64,000 bases of DNA from an uncultured Pseudomonadota bacterium (GTDB taxonomy: Bacteria > Pseudomonadota > Alphaproteobacteria > RF32 > CAG-239). Both the position numbers and the translations under genes were made by a program. Every line of letters begins with the position of its first letter. Position 1 is the first letter of the stretch. Positions 44,531-52,943 of the stretch are shown in pieces. The stretch covers positions 54,348 through 118,347 of the forward strand of contig CASDYX010000006.1 in the NCBI GenBank assembly GCA_949286215.1, written 5' to 3'. The notes beneath the pieces are model-generated. The model did no database searches, was not told the DNA's origin, and saw only the letters and a list, made by a program, of their open reading frames with translations.

Positions 44531-44843
44531 ACTTTTTGAAGAAGACTTTGATGGTGTCAATGCTTTCGATAGTTCCATCAAATGTTGTTTCGATGACGGA
44601 ATAAAGGCCATCTGGGTCCGGCACTTTCCCGTCTTTTTCGGAAAAGTATTTCCCGTCTTTGATATACCCCTTATCCGTTACGGAGAGGAGAATGTCTGCG
44701 GCAGTCATTGCCGAAGGCATTAGGCTGTCAATGCAGATTTCCGGCACGTCTTTTTCTAACTCTTTTTCTCCTTGTTTTACTGTGTTACAAGAAGTGGCAA
44801 TAGCCATACCTAACAGGCAAATTGCAAATATTTTTGTTTTCAT
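44529..44843 (-). CDS. Small lipoprotein
   Basis: 104 residues from ATG 44843 (the frame opens at 44909, but the lipoprotein signal begins here). Signal MKTKIFAICLLGMAIATSC gives a lipidated Cys19. Its start MKTK and general style resemble the lipoproteins at 41442, and the leader has only a weak GAG before the ATG. The mature domain repeats short stretches around SVTDKGYIKDGKYFSEKDGK. No family recognised. It faces the rubrerythrin gene across a shared terminator. Confidence 0.55.
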   Translation of the reverse strand: MKTKIFAICLLGMAIATSCNTVKQGEKELEKDVPEICIDSLMPSAMTAADILLSVTDKGYIKDGKYFSEKDGKVPDPDGLYSVIETTFDGTIESIDTIKVFFKK

Positions 44844-44898
44844 CTCTATAATAATTAAAGTTTGTTTTATAGTAGCTCTTTTAAGGCTTATCGTCAAA

Positions 44899-44938
44899 CA
44901 AAAAAACACCGCTAAGAGATTATTCTTAACGGTGTTTT
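44899..44938 (-). terminator. Terminator of cold-shock gene
   Basis: AACACCGCTAAGA and TCTTAACGGTGTT form a 13-bp stem with one mismatch; the A-run at 44899-44906 becomes the T-run on the minus strand, 15 bases after the cold-shock stop codon. Confidence 0.88.
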
Positions 44939-44952
44939 GGGAAAAAATTGAG

Positions 44953-45159
44953 CTATTCTACAACCTTTAAGTCGCCGGCAACAGTCTTTCCTTTTTCACT
45001 CATCAATTCATAGCTGATTTTTGCGCCTTCTTTGAGAGTTCTTAACCCTGCCTTTTGAACGGCAGAGATGTGTACAAAGATGTCTTGTTCGCCTTCATCG
45101 GGTGTGATGAAACCATAACCTTTTCTATTATTAAACCATTTTACTGTTCCTGTTGCCAT
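44953..45159 (-). CDS. Cold-shock domain protein (CspA family)
   Basis: 68 residues from ATG 45159, with AAGGA eight bases upstream. A single cold-shock OB fold: MATGTVKWFNNRKGYGFI includes the RNP1 motif (KGYGFI) and IFVHISAV the RNP2 motif. These proteins bind single-stranded RNA and melt structures. The roughly 130-base AT-rich region between it and the next divergent gene could hold a long structured 5' leader, as in other csp genes. Confidence 0.95.
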   Translation of the reverse strand: MATGTVKWFNNRKGYGFITPDEGEQDIFVHISAVQKAGLRTLKEGAKISYELMSEKGKTVAGDLKVVE

Positions 45160-45335
45160 TATCTTAATCCTTTTCACAAACAGGTTGATACATTTATTAT
45201 GGCAAAAATGTCATAACAAAATTATCCTAGCTCTTTCATTTTAATATGCAAGCGCTTTTCTCAAGTCTTGCAATTCTTTCTTAAGCTATTATATTGAACG
45301 TATTGATATTGTTTGTTTTATGTGAGGAAATGATT

Positions 45336-45797
45336 ATGAATAAAATTATCGGTGCTTTAATATGTGGTGTGTTTGTATGTCTCTTAACGACTTCTGTTAG
45401 AGCTAAGGAATATTCTAATACCTCAAATGAGAGCTCGAAGTCTTTCCAGATTGCAGACACTGCTTTAGATAAAAAGCCTGAAAAACATAGCTTAAAAACA
45501 ATGAAAAAAGCCGCTAAAAAATCAAGCAGTCAGTGGTTTGCTCGTAAAAGTGCCGATATTAGTGAGGATTTTGATGAAGCCGTTTATAAAATCGGTAAAT
45601 CTTCTTTGCCTCAAGAAGTTAAAAATTTGCTCCTTTCGCAAGCCAAAGAAGATAAGAATTTAGCCTTAAAACAAGCTAAAGAAACCAGTGAATTGCTTGA
45701 AAAGCAGCAAAATCGAAGAGAAAAGTACAGTCAGATATTAAATGAAAACAAACATTCTAAAAAAATCATCAAAAAAATTGATGACATTGTAAAATAA
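45336..45797 (+). CDS. Basic periplasmic protein, unknown
   Basis: 153 residues from ATG 45336, with GAGG nine bases upstream. A signal peptide (MNKIIGALICGVFVCLLTTS) ends at VRA, and the mature protein is Lys/Ser-rich, helical, and without cysteine. The C-terminal half forms a likely coiled coil (LLSQAKEDKNLALKQAKETS). No known family. It lies alone between the cold-shock gene and the pentapeptide gene, with 73 bases on its 3' side. Confidence 0.55.
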   Translation: MNKIIGALICGVFVCLLTTSVRAKEYSNTSNESSKSFQIADTALDKKPEKHSLKTMKKAAKKSSSQWFARKSADISEDFDEAVYKIGKSSLPQEVKNLLLSQAKEDKNLALKQAKETSELLEKQQNRREKYSQILNENKHSKKIIKKIDDIVK

Positions 45798-45870
45798 TTA
45801 TTTTTATTTTGGTGTTATCTTTTTATAATTAAAGTCTGATAGTTTTTATCGGACTTTTTTTGAGGCTAAA

Positions 45871-46482
45871 ATGAATTATTGCAATCAATCCATATCAACT
45901 GAAGAGCTTAAGGAAATTACAACCTCTGAGGAATGTACTCAATTTGAAAATTGTCTTTTTACAATTTCAGAAATAAAACATATTTCATTAGAAAACAGTC
46001 GTTTTGTTAATTGCAAAATGAGTAATATTGATTTTTCTTATTCTAATTTCAATGAAGCAATTTTTAAAAATTGTGATTTGAATAATTGTATATTCAGAGG
46101 GTGTCACCTTTTTAGTGCTAAGTTTGAGGATTGCAAGCTTTCCGGAAGTGATTTTTCTGATGTCAGCAACTTAAATTGTGAGTTTAAGAATTGTATGCTT
46201 TCTTATTGTTTCTTACCGGAATTTAATTTTAAAGGACAAACACTGTACGGCTTAAATTTTAATGGAGCGGAATTAAACGCTTGCGATTTTAGAGACAGCA
46301 TTTGGGAGAATTGCTCCTTGCGAGAAGCTGTTTTGCGACAATGTCGTTTTAAGGGCGCTGATTTGAGAGGTTGCGATTTGGGCTGTTTCAGCTATAATGA
46401 TGCAACCAACTTGAAAGGTGCTTTCATTTCAAAATCCCAAGCTGAAGATATTTTGTCGGCCTTAGCTATCAGCGTGATATAA
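45871..46482 (+). CDS. Pentapeptide-repeat protein
   Basis: 203 residues. From about residue 25 to 185 nearly every fifth residue is Phe or Leu in A(D/N)LXX-like units, for example FENCLF, FVNCKM, FKNCDL, FRGCHL, FEDCKL, forming a right-handed quadrilateral beta-helix. Cysteine is strikingly common at the position next to the central Phe, giving a run of about 17 cysteines inside the helix. Some relatives mimic DNA and protect gyrase; others are structural. No QnrS-like landmark was recognised, so no function is claimed. GAGG precedes the ATG. Confidence 0.85.
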   Translation: MNYCNQSISTEELKEITTSEECTQFENCLFTISEIKHISLENSRFVNCKMSNIDFSYSNFNEAIFKNCDLNNCIFRGCHLFSAKFEDCKLSGSDFSDVSNLNCEFKNCMLSYCFLPEFNFKGQTLYGLNFNGAELNACDFRDSIWENCSLREAVLRQCRFKGADLRGCDLGCFSYNDATNLKGAFISKSQAEDILSALAISVI

Positions 46483-46507
46483 AATTTAATTTTGCGTAAA
46501 TAACCTC

Positions 46508-46535
46508 TTGGCAAATAAGCAAAAAGTGTTATAGT
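46508..46535 (+). promoter_or_regulatory. Sigma-70-type promoter of proS
   Basis: TTGGCA (46508-46513) and TATAGT (46530-46535) with a 16-base spacer. Predicted start near 46541, right at the foot of the leader hairpin. Confidence 0.65.
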
Positions 46536-46539
46536 GGTC

Positions 46540-46567
46540 AGGCTTTCCGCATTGGGGCGGCGAGCCT
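46540..46567 (+). promoter_or_regulatory. Leader hairpin of proS mRNA
   Basis: AGGCT (46540-46544) pairs with AGCCT (46563-46567) and, inside, CCGC pairs with GCGG around an ATTGGG loop, with a 2x2 internal loop. It lies at the predicted 5' end of the proS transcript, well ahead of the SD AAGGA. It could protect the mRNA end or act as a regulatory switch; no known riboswitch class matches. Confidence 0.5.
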
Positions 46568-46600
46568 TTAATTATGTAATATTAAAAAAGGAATAAACTT

Positions 46601-48118
46601 ATGGGATTAAAAAATACAAGAGCCGGTAATTATCCGGAGTGGTATCAAAATGTTGTCAGTGAAGCAGATATGGCCGAAAATTCTTCTTCTCCCGGATGTA
46701 TGGTGATTAAGCCTTGGGGATATGGAATTTGGGAACGTATCCGTGATGTGTTTGATGAAAAGATTAAAGAAACAGATCATGAAAATTGCTATTTCCCGAT
46801 GTTTATTCCGCTGTCTTTCTTCCAAAAAGAAGCTGAACATGTCGATGGTTTTGCTAAGGAAATGGCGGTTGTAACACACTCTCGCTTGTCGATGAAAGAC
46901 GGAAAACTTGTTCCGGATTCAAAACTTGAAGAGCCTTTAATCGTTCGTCCGACATCTGAGGCTATTATTGCCGATTCATTTTCAAAATGGGTTAAATCTT
47001 ATCGCGATTTGCCGGTTTTGGTTAACCAATGGGCAAACGTCGTTCGTTGGGAAATGCGCCCTCGCCTGTTTTTGAGAACCAGAGAATTTTTGTGGCAAGA
47101 AGGTCACACCGCTCATGCGACTGCCGAGGAAGCCGAAATTGAGACAAAGCGCATGTTGGAAGCTTATCGTGATTTGTGCGAAAACACTTTGGCTATGCCG
47201 GTGTTGGTTGGTCGCAAACCTGAACATGAAAAATTCCCAGGTGCGGTTGATACTTATTGCGTTGAAGCAATGATGCAAGACGGTAAAGCTCTGCAAGCAG
47301 GCACTTCTCACTTCTTGGGACAAAATTTTGCAAAGTCTGCCAATATCTCATTCATCAATAATCAAGGTCAATCCGAATTTGCCTATACGACTTCGTGGGG
47401 TGTTTCTACCCGCTTAATCGGTGGTGTGATTATGACCCATGCCGATGATGATGGCATGGTTGTTCCGCCGAAAATTGCACCTTATCAGGTTGTGATTGTT
47501 CCGGTTATTAAAAAAGCCGAAGATGCAGACAAGGTTATGGAATATATCTCAAACTTAGTTGCTGCCTTAAAGAAAAAAGCTCCGTTTGCTGAAAAAATTC
47601 GTATCAAAGTTGATAAACGTGACAGAGCTTCGGTTGACAAATTCTGGGAGTGGACCAGAAAAGGTGCTCCGGTTATTTGCGAAATCGGTATGCGTGATGC
47701 CGAAGGTCAAAATGTTATGGTTAAAGAAAGAACCAAACTTGGCACTCCTGAGGGTAAACAAATCGTCAAATTTGATGAATTTGTTGCCTCAATTGATACT
47801 CGTTTGGAAAACATTCAAAAAGAGATTTTCCAGAAAGCTAAAAACAGATTGGAACAAAATATTCGCCAAGATATTACCTCTTCTGAAGAATTTAAAAAAT
47901 ACTTCAGCCAATCTAATGTTTGGATTGAAGATGGTAAGCAAGGCAAGGTTGCTTTTGTTCGTGGCAAATGGTGTGCAGATCCGGAATCTGAAGCTATTCT
48001 CAAGGAAATGAAAATCACAATCCGTTGCATTCCGTTTGACCAAACCGGAACCGAAGGTGTTTGCTTGTTAACCGGCAAACCGGCAACAATGGATGTGATT
48101 TATGCTCGTTCTTATTAA
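46601..48118 (+). CDS. proS: Prolyl-tRNA synthetase, archaeal/eukaryal type
   Basis: 505 residues of class II synthetase. Motif 2 is in WEMRPRLFLRTREFLWQEGHTAH, the ATP/proline pocket in LIVRPTSEAIIADSFSKW, and motif 3 in GWGVSTRLIGG (SWGVSTRLIGG). The protein then has an anticodon-binding domain and a C-terminal extra domain ending in a Tyr (YARSY), both marks of the archaeal/eukaryal form. It lacks the large insertion of the bacterial type between motifs 2 and 3. Alphaproteobacteria usually carry a short bacterial-type ProRS, so this was probably acquired from an anaerobe such as a Clostridium or Bacteroidota relative. Confidence 0.95.
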   Translation: MGLKNTRAGNYPEWYQNVVSEADMAENSSSPGCMVIKPWGYGIWERIRDVFDEKIKETDHENCYFPMFIPLSFFQKEAEHVDGFAKEMAVVTHSRLSMKDGKLVPDSKLEEPLIVRPTSEAIIADSFSKWVKSYRDLPVLVNQWANVVRWEMRPRLFLRTREFLWQEGHTAHATAEEAEIETKRMLEAYRDLCENTLAMPVLVGRKPEHEKFPGAVDTYCVEAMMQDGKALQAGTSHFLGQNFAKSANISFINNQGQSEFAYTTSWGVSTRLIGGVIMTHADDDGMVVPPKIAPYQVVIVPVIKKAEDADKVMEYISNLVAALKKKAPFAEKIRIKVDKRDRASVDKFWEWTRKGAPVICEIGMRDAEGQNVMVKERTKLGTPEGKQIVKFDEFVASIDTRLENIQKEIFQKAKNRLEQNIRQDITSSEEFKKYFSQSNVWIEDGKQGKVAFVRGKWCADPESEAILKEMKITIRCIPFDQTGTEGVCLLTGKPATMDVIYARSY

Positions 48119-48140
48119 CCCCAAAACAAAAGAGGTTGTT

Positions 48141-48446
48141 ATGAAACTGACCGTATTTAGTTGTTTATTAACATTGCTTTTCATCAATTCTGTTCAAGCT
48201 CAACAATTTGATCCGACTTTGATGATTCATGAGCAATTTACAAAAATAGATACTAATTCTGATGGGGAAATTTCTCAGGAAGAATTAGTTGAATACAAAT
48301 TAGAAGAAACAAAAAAAGTTACGGCAAAGATTTTTGAGAAATTAGATACCGACAAAAACGGTACGATTTCTGAAGAGGAATATTCTCAAACCGTTGCTAA
48401 TATTGTTAACCAACTAAAAAAGATTTCGGAAGGTTTGCAACAATAG
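48141..48446 (+). CDS. Exported EF-hand protein
   Basis: 101 residues from ATG 48141, with GAGG five bases upstream; an ATG at 48102 overlaps the proS end and is rejected. A signal peptide ends at SVQA. The mature part has two canonical EF-hand loops, DTNSDGEISQEE and DTDKNGTISEEE, each flanked by helices. It should bind calcium in the periplasm or outside. The partner is not known. Terminator directly downstream. Confidence 0.88.
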   Translation: MKLTVFSCLLTLLFINSVQAQQFDPTLMIHEQFTKIDTNSDGEISQEELVEYKLEETKKVTAKIFEKLDTDKNGTISEEEYSQTVANIVNQLKKISEGLQQ

Positions 48447-48465
48447 CTTATTTTGTATTAAAACG

Positions 48466-48490
48466 AAGCACCCTTTTTAGGGTGCTTTTT
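48466..48490. terminator. Terminator between EF-hand gene and anmK
   Basis: AAGCACCCT pairs with AGGGTGCTT around TTTT, followed by a seven-T run on the plus strand. It ends the EF-hand gene and may serve the converging anmK gene. Confidence 0.85.
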
Positions 48491-49786
48491 TTATTTTCTT
48501 CCAGGGTAAGCTCTACTAAACAAAGGAAGTTGTTCGGTTTGAGGATAGCACCACAGACCACAAACAGTCGGTGTTTTACAATTTGTCATTTGCGGCGTGG
48601 TAAATGGAATATTTTTTATTTTGCAATAAGCGAGGTCTGCCATAATCCTAGCTTCCATATATTGTCCGCTGATGCCATATTCATCCGACCAGCGAACTTG
48701 GCAATTTTTTCCTAATCTTTGGCTTATGAGCTTAAAAATCTCTTGATGTTCCGGCAAGACTACGGCTTTCCCACTCATTAGGTTTTGAAAATCATTTAGT
48801 ATTAACGGATTTTTCCAACCGCCACCAAAGACTAAAAAATGTTTTGGCATTTTGACATCAGTCGGGATGTATTGAAGCGAATGGAATAAACCATAAGCAC
48901 TTAAATATTCCGCTGTTCGTAAGATATCGGACGGATTAAAAGCTTGCAAATCGGGTAAATGATACCAGGCCGGGTCGGAAGATTTAGGTGGCGGCAACAG
49001 GTAATAATTCTCTCCTTGAGGGGTTTGCGCCGCAGTATCAAACAAAATTTTTAGAAGTTCTGGCTTTATGGTTCCTTGGTTGCCATACATGCCATTTTCA
49101 TCATAATTTTGTTTAAAAAACTTTTGGGTTAGCATATCTGGAAAATGATTAAATGGTCCGCTGTCCCATCCCAAAACAACATTTTCACCATTTTGTTTTT
49201 GGCTGATAATAGCAATATTGCCGGTATTGCCTCCATTACAAAAAGCAAATTCGTTTATGCCTTGAGCTTTGAGCGAGGTTGCTAAATGAGCGTTATGCAT
49301 GGGGGCTAGAGGTGCACCCTCCCCGCCGTTGAGCATATCATCAGAGCGAAAGTCATAAATTACCGGTAAAGACGTTAAATCTGCCAATAAATTCGGATTG
49401 CCTACTTGGATGGTATAGGCTTGAGAAGTGCCGGCCAAAGATGGTGGCAAATGTCCGCAAGTTTGGCCATGAAAGCCAATGGCGGCAATTTCTGACTTGT
49501 TTATTTTAGTTTTTTTTATTACCTCATTGATAGCCTTAGCAACGAGGGTTGTATATTCATTGATTGTTGAGATAAATTCTTTGGTTTGCGCAAGTTTGGA
49601 CAGCGACTGAGGATTGTTTTTTAAGGCTTCTTTTATTTGGATGAAATTTTGGCGCAGAGTATCGGAATAAGGAAGTGTTAGGCCTTGAATATCTTTAATT
49701 CGATTTATAGAAAACTCACTTAAGACGACATCAACCGCGTCTAACGAATTTCCGGTCATAACGCCTATGGTTTTAATGCAATCCAT
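48491..49786 (-). CDS. anmK: Anhydro-N-acetylmuramic acid kinase (AnmK)
   Basis: 431 residues. Phosphorylates and opens 1,6-anhydro-MurNAc during peptidoglycan recycling in the cytoplasm. Landmarks: GVMTGNSLDAVDVVLSEF at the phosphate-binding start, AAIGFHGQTCGHLPP, the GNPNLLADLTSLPVIYDFRS strand region and FVFGGGWKNPLI (LVFGGGWKNPLI) for ATP binding. The usual GTSLDG is GNSLDA here. GGAG precedes the ATG by eight bases. No other recycling genes are adjacent. Presence implies a peptidoglycan-recycling cell wall. Confidence 0.9.
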   Translation of the reverse strand: MDCIKTIGVMTGNSLDAVDVVLSEFSINRIKDIQGLTLPYSDTLRQNFIQIKEALKNNPQSLSKLAQTKEFISTINEYTTLVAKAINEVIKKTKINKSEIAAIGFHGQTCGHLPPSLAGTSQAYTIQVGNPNLLADLTSLPVIYDFRSDDMLNGGEGAPLAPMHNAHLATSLKAQGINEFAFCNGGNTGNIAIISQKQNGENVVLGWDSGPFNHFPDMLTQKFFKQNYDENGMYGNQGTIKPELLKILFDTAAQTPQGENYYLLPPPKSSDPAWYHLPDLQAFNPSDILRTAEYLSAYGLFHSLQYIPTDVKMPKHFLVFGGGWKNPLILNDFQNLMSGKAVVLPEHQEIFKLISQRLGKNCQVRWSDEYGISGQYMEARIMADLAYCKIKNIPFTTPQMTNCKTPTVCGLWCYPQTEQLPLFSRAYPGRK

Positions 49787-49849
49787 AAAAAAGTCTCCAT
49801 ATCAAACATAATATGGAGACCAGTATAGAAGTTTTGAATTAATTCTTTA

Positions 49850-50350
49850 TTAACAGCCAAGTCGTGCCAAACATTCAGTATCCCAGCAACCGACCGTGCT
49901 GATATTATGGAGATTATGAACGTAATTGGTAAATTCACGCTTAAAGACGTTTACATCACCAAAACCTTGCTCAATATAGGCTGCGGCGGCAATATCGGCA
50001 TAGGTTTTGGCATCAGGATTTAAGGATGCTAAAACATTGAGTTTTTTAATCATGAGTTGTTTGTATTTGAAGTTATCTTTACCCAATACTTTGATAGAAC
50101 TTATTTCTTCCATGGTCTTGCGGACGCTTTCCGCATTGCGCCCAATTTGAAAGCGAGCCAAACTGGCATCATAGTTAACCAAGGCATCGAAATTTTTGAC
50201 TTTATTGACAATACTTACAGCTTCTGCTTGAGGATATTCTTGAGTGAGAGTTTCTAACAAAAGGGAGAAAATATGCCCTTTATTTTGTTTGGCGGCGTCA
50301 ATCTTTTTAATGAAGGTTTCGCCTTTTGTTTCCTTTACCAGAGCTACCAT
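49850..50350 (-). CDS. Unknown helical protein
   Basis: 166 residues from ATG 50350 (AAGGAG eight bases upstream; the frame opens at 50371 through the SD). It is mostly alpha-helical and charged, with TFIKKIDAAKQNKGHIFSLL, a middle SVRKTMEEISSIKVLGK and a cysteine-bearing C-terminus VGCWDTECLARLGC, where three cysteines cluster in the last 15 residues. No signal peptide. Not recognised. The gene is bounded by anmK and a divergent promoter region. Confidence 0.55.
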   Translation of the reverse strand: MVALVKETKGETFIKKIDAAKQNKGHIFSLLLETLTQEYPQAEAVSIVNKVKNFDALVNYDASLARFQIGRNAESVRKTMEEISSIKVLGKDNFKYKQLMIKKLNVLASLNPDAKTYADIAAAAYIEQGFGDVNVFKREFTNYVHNLHNISTVGCWDTECLARLGC

Positions 50351-50543
50351 GTCAATACTCCTTCTATCCATAATGATATCTTTTACTTTATAGATTTAGT
50401 ATATCATATTTTAGCCCCTCATACAACATAATTATGTAACAAAAATGCAACATTTCTTCTTTAATTGCTTATATTTGTGGAAGCCTTGGGGTTTTTAATT
50501 GTTTATTTACGAGATTTGTGTATCTTGTGCTCAGGAGTAATTT

Positions 50544-51251
50544 ATGACACATATTTGTTTTTCATCCGAAATCTATCATCTGGACCCTAAAGATTTAATT
50601 GGGCTAGAAGATAGTAATACTCATCTCACGGCAAATTGTGAGAATGATGTCGTATTGCTCATCGGAGAAAAAGATCTTTATGATAAGACCAAACCTATTA
50701 TTTATGATACACTCCTAAAAGGTCGCGATGTCATCGTTAAGGCCGTTGAAAACAATACTCCATTTATTCCGGTGAGAATTGCGTTTGTTTCCAGAATTAG
50801 TCGTTGGGACTTTTTATCTCCTCTTATCAGAGTTTTAAGATATAAATACAAAGCTTATTCTAGTAATATTTATCACATTGACCCGTTTGAAATCCGAAAG
50901 CTCAAAATTGAGCGTAGTTTTCGGACGCCTGAAAACGCCTATCAATTTTCTAACCCCAAATACATGATGCCTGAAAGTGAACGCAAAAAAATGTATAACT
51001 GGCTCAAAAACAGTATGCAAACCAATGGCTATGATGATCGCTTTCCTTTAGATATTATGCTTTGCCGTAACTTGGGGATTCAAGATACCCTCAATCAAGG
51101 ACATCATCGGATGGGGGTGGCCATTGATTGCAATATTCACCGTGTGTCGGTGATGTTTTCGGCTGCAGGACAAGCTCCGAAGTTTTTACACCCTCTGTTT
51201 CGCTTGATTGCAAAGTTTAATTTATGGTTCAAACATATTCTGCAAAAATGA
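50544..51251 (+). CDS. ParB/sulfiredoxin-like domain protein
   Basis: 235 residues, no signal peptide or membrane helix. The C-terminal third contains PLDIMLCRNLGIQDTLNQGHHR, ending in the GHHR motif of the ParB-N/sulfiredoxin fold, followed by a helix-strand pair. That fold binds and hydrolyses nucleotides (CTP in ParB). The N-terminal half is unrecognised but contains a YHIDPFEIRKLKIERSF stretch like the ParB entry strand. It precedes a glycosyltransferase and an HD hydrolase in one operon, and proteins of this type often sit in surface-glycan clusters. SD AGGAG eight bases before ATG. Confidence 0.55.
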   Translation: MTHICFSSEIYHLDPKDLIGLEDSNTHLTANCENDVVLLIGEKDLYDKTKPIIYDTLLKGRDVIVKAVENNTPFIPVRIAFVSRISRWDFLSPLIRVLRYKYKAYSSNIYHIDPFEIRKLKIERSFRTPENAYQFSNPKYMMPESERKKMYNWLKNSMQTNGYDDRFPLDIMLCRNLGIQDTLNQGHHRMGVAIDCNIHRVSVMFSAAGQAPKFLHPLFRLIAKFNLWFKHILQK

Positions 51252-51258
51252 GACTGTT

Positions 51259-52317
51259 ATGAAAAAAATTATTCATATTTCTAACTTTAATCTTATTCGT
51301 CTTAAGGGATGCTTTCAAGTCGGTTTCCCTTTCAAAATTTCTAACGGTCTGATACGTAACGGGTATTCGGTGCTCAATTATCCGGACAGAGATTTATGCC
51401 GGATGTTTGGGTTCGGACATATGAATTTTATTGGCAAAAGGCGCCTTAACCAACATTTGATTAATTACTGCAAAGTTGTAGAACCTGATGCTTTGTTTAT
51501 CGGACATGCCGATTTGATTTCTAATGATACAATTGGGGAAATTAAAAAACTTTTTCCTCATTTGAAGGTGCTCCAATGGAGTTGTGATTGGATTGTTCCA
51601 GGCTTTGCTGAACGAAATATTAAGGCTGTGGCTGAGCGTGCAAAAGTGGCTGATGTGACGCTGATTAGTACTGGTGATAAAGAGCTCCTCAATCAATTCA
51701 GAAGACAAGGCACAATTGTCGGCTATGTTCCCAATATGACGGATGATAGTTTGGAAATTGGACGTGCTTTTGAAAAAGAAGAGCTGCCTTTTGACATGAT
51801 GTTGTGTGCCACGACCGGAAAACGCCAATTTTGCGGACAAGATGAAGAATTGGATAAAATTATTGATGAAACGAATAATAAAGTTCCGCATCTTAATTGG
51901 AAATTAGCAGGCATTAAAGGCGCCCCTGCCCTTAATGGCTATGAATATATCAGAGCTTTGCAAGAAAGTGCCATGGGTTTTAATTTGAGCAGGCTAAATG
52001 ATGTGTATCTTTACAGTTCGGACAGAATGGTGCACTCAATGGCGAATGGACAATTGGTCTTCTTTGATAAGCGTAATGGTTTTCAAGACTTATTCGGGGA
52101 AGATGAAGCTGTTTTCTATGAAACACCCGAAGAATTTTTTGAGAAGGTCAAATTCTATAAAAATAATCCGGTTCAACGGATGGAAATTGCAGCTCGCGGA
52201 CATAAGAAGATTCACAATGAATTCAGCAATGTTAAAGTGACAAAATATATGGCTGATGTGTTGTTTGATGAAAAGTTTAAAGCCGATAAATCTTGGCAGA
52301 TTTTATTAAAGGATTAG
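51259..52317 (+). CDS. Glycosyltransferase, GT-B type (family 1-like)
   Basis: 352 residues from ATG 51259; the frame opens at 51208 inside the previous gene. The C-terminal half has the GT-B layout: GYVPNMTDDSLE, the strand LNWKLAGIKG, the acceptor-side segment MGFNLSRLNDVYLYSSDRMVH and the late NGQLVFFDKRNGFQDLF with a conserved Glu in EDEAVFYETPEE. It resembles DUF3880/Glyco_trans_1_2 enzymes that modify surface structures. No membrane segment. The following HD gene starts two bases after its stop, so the two are coupled. Confidence 0.8.
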   Translation: MKKIIHISNFNLIRLKGCFQVGFPFKISNGLIRNGYSVLNYPDRDLCRMFGFGHMNFIGKRRLNQHLINYCKVVEPDALFIGHADLISNDTIGEIKKLFPHLKVLQWSCDWIVPGFAERNIKAVAERAKVADVTLISTGDKELLNQFRRQGTIVGYVPNMTDDSLEIGRAFEKEELPFDMMLCATTGKRQFCGQDEELDKIIDETNNKVPHLNWKLAGIKGAPALNGYEYIRALQESAMGFNLSRLNDVYLYSSDRMVHSMANGQLVFFDKRNGFQDLFGEDEAVFYETPEEFFEKVKFYKNNPVQRMEIAARGHKKIHNEFSNVKVTKYMADVLFDEKFKADKSWQILLKD

Positions 52318-52319
52318 AA

Positions 52320-52943
52320 ATGTCTTATAATCATGAAGAAGCCCTTAAATTATTTGATGATTTTTGTGCAAAACATGCCAATAACTTAACTGATGATATG
52401 CGAAAAGCTGTGCAATTTGCTCTGGAAGCACACAAAGGGCAAGTGCGCAAAGTTAACGGGGCTCCTTATGTGTCGCATTTATTTGATGTGGCGGAAATTT
52501 TGCTCAATGTGAAGGCTTCCGAAAATTTGGTAATTGCCGGAATTTTACATGATATTATTGAGGACACCCCCTTTACTGATAAAGATATTTTAGCGCTATT
52601 TCCCTCCCAAAAAGGACAAGCAATTTTACACATTATTTTGGCTGATAACGAAAGTGACAAATCAGCCTCTTGGATGGAGCGAAAGACAGAAACTATCACC
52701 TATGCACAAAACTCAGATGATGAAGAAGGTTTACTCCTGATTTGTGCCGATAAAATTTCTAACCTTTCTTCTTTGGTTGAAAATATGGAAATTTGCGGAG
52801 AAATGGTTTGGAAATACTTTAACAGCCCTAAAGATAAACAAATTTGGTATTATGAATCTCTTTTCAAAGTTTTTGAGAAGAAATTAGCTCACTATCCGCA
52901 TTTAATCTGCAGATACCAAAATATGCTTAATTTAATTGCCTAG
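52320..52943 (+). CDS. HD hydrolase, small-alarmone-hydrolase-like
   Basis: 207 residues from ATG 52320 with AAGGA six bases upstream. The fold is the RelA/SpoT HD domain: helix ALEAHKGQVRKVNGAPYVSH (with the first His), HDIIEDTPF (His-Asp and Glu-Asp) and CADKISNLSS (Asp, Lys, Asn). Length and motifs fit free-standing alarmone hydrolases of the MESH1/SAH type that remove pyrophosphate from ppGpp, but no synthetase domain is present and other nucleotides are possible. It ends the ParB-like/glycosyltransferase operon; the tie to glycan genes is unusual. Confidence 0.78.
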   Translation: MSYNHEEALKLFDDFCAKHANNLTDDMRKAVQFALEAHKGQVRKVNGAPYVSHLFDVAEILLNVKASENLVIAGILHDIIEDTPFTDKDILALFPSQKGQAILHIILADNESDKSASWMERKTETITYAQNSDDEEGLLLICADKISNLSSLVENMEICGEMVWKYFNSPKDKQIWYYESLFKVFEKKLAHYPHLICRYQNMLNLIA

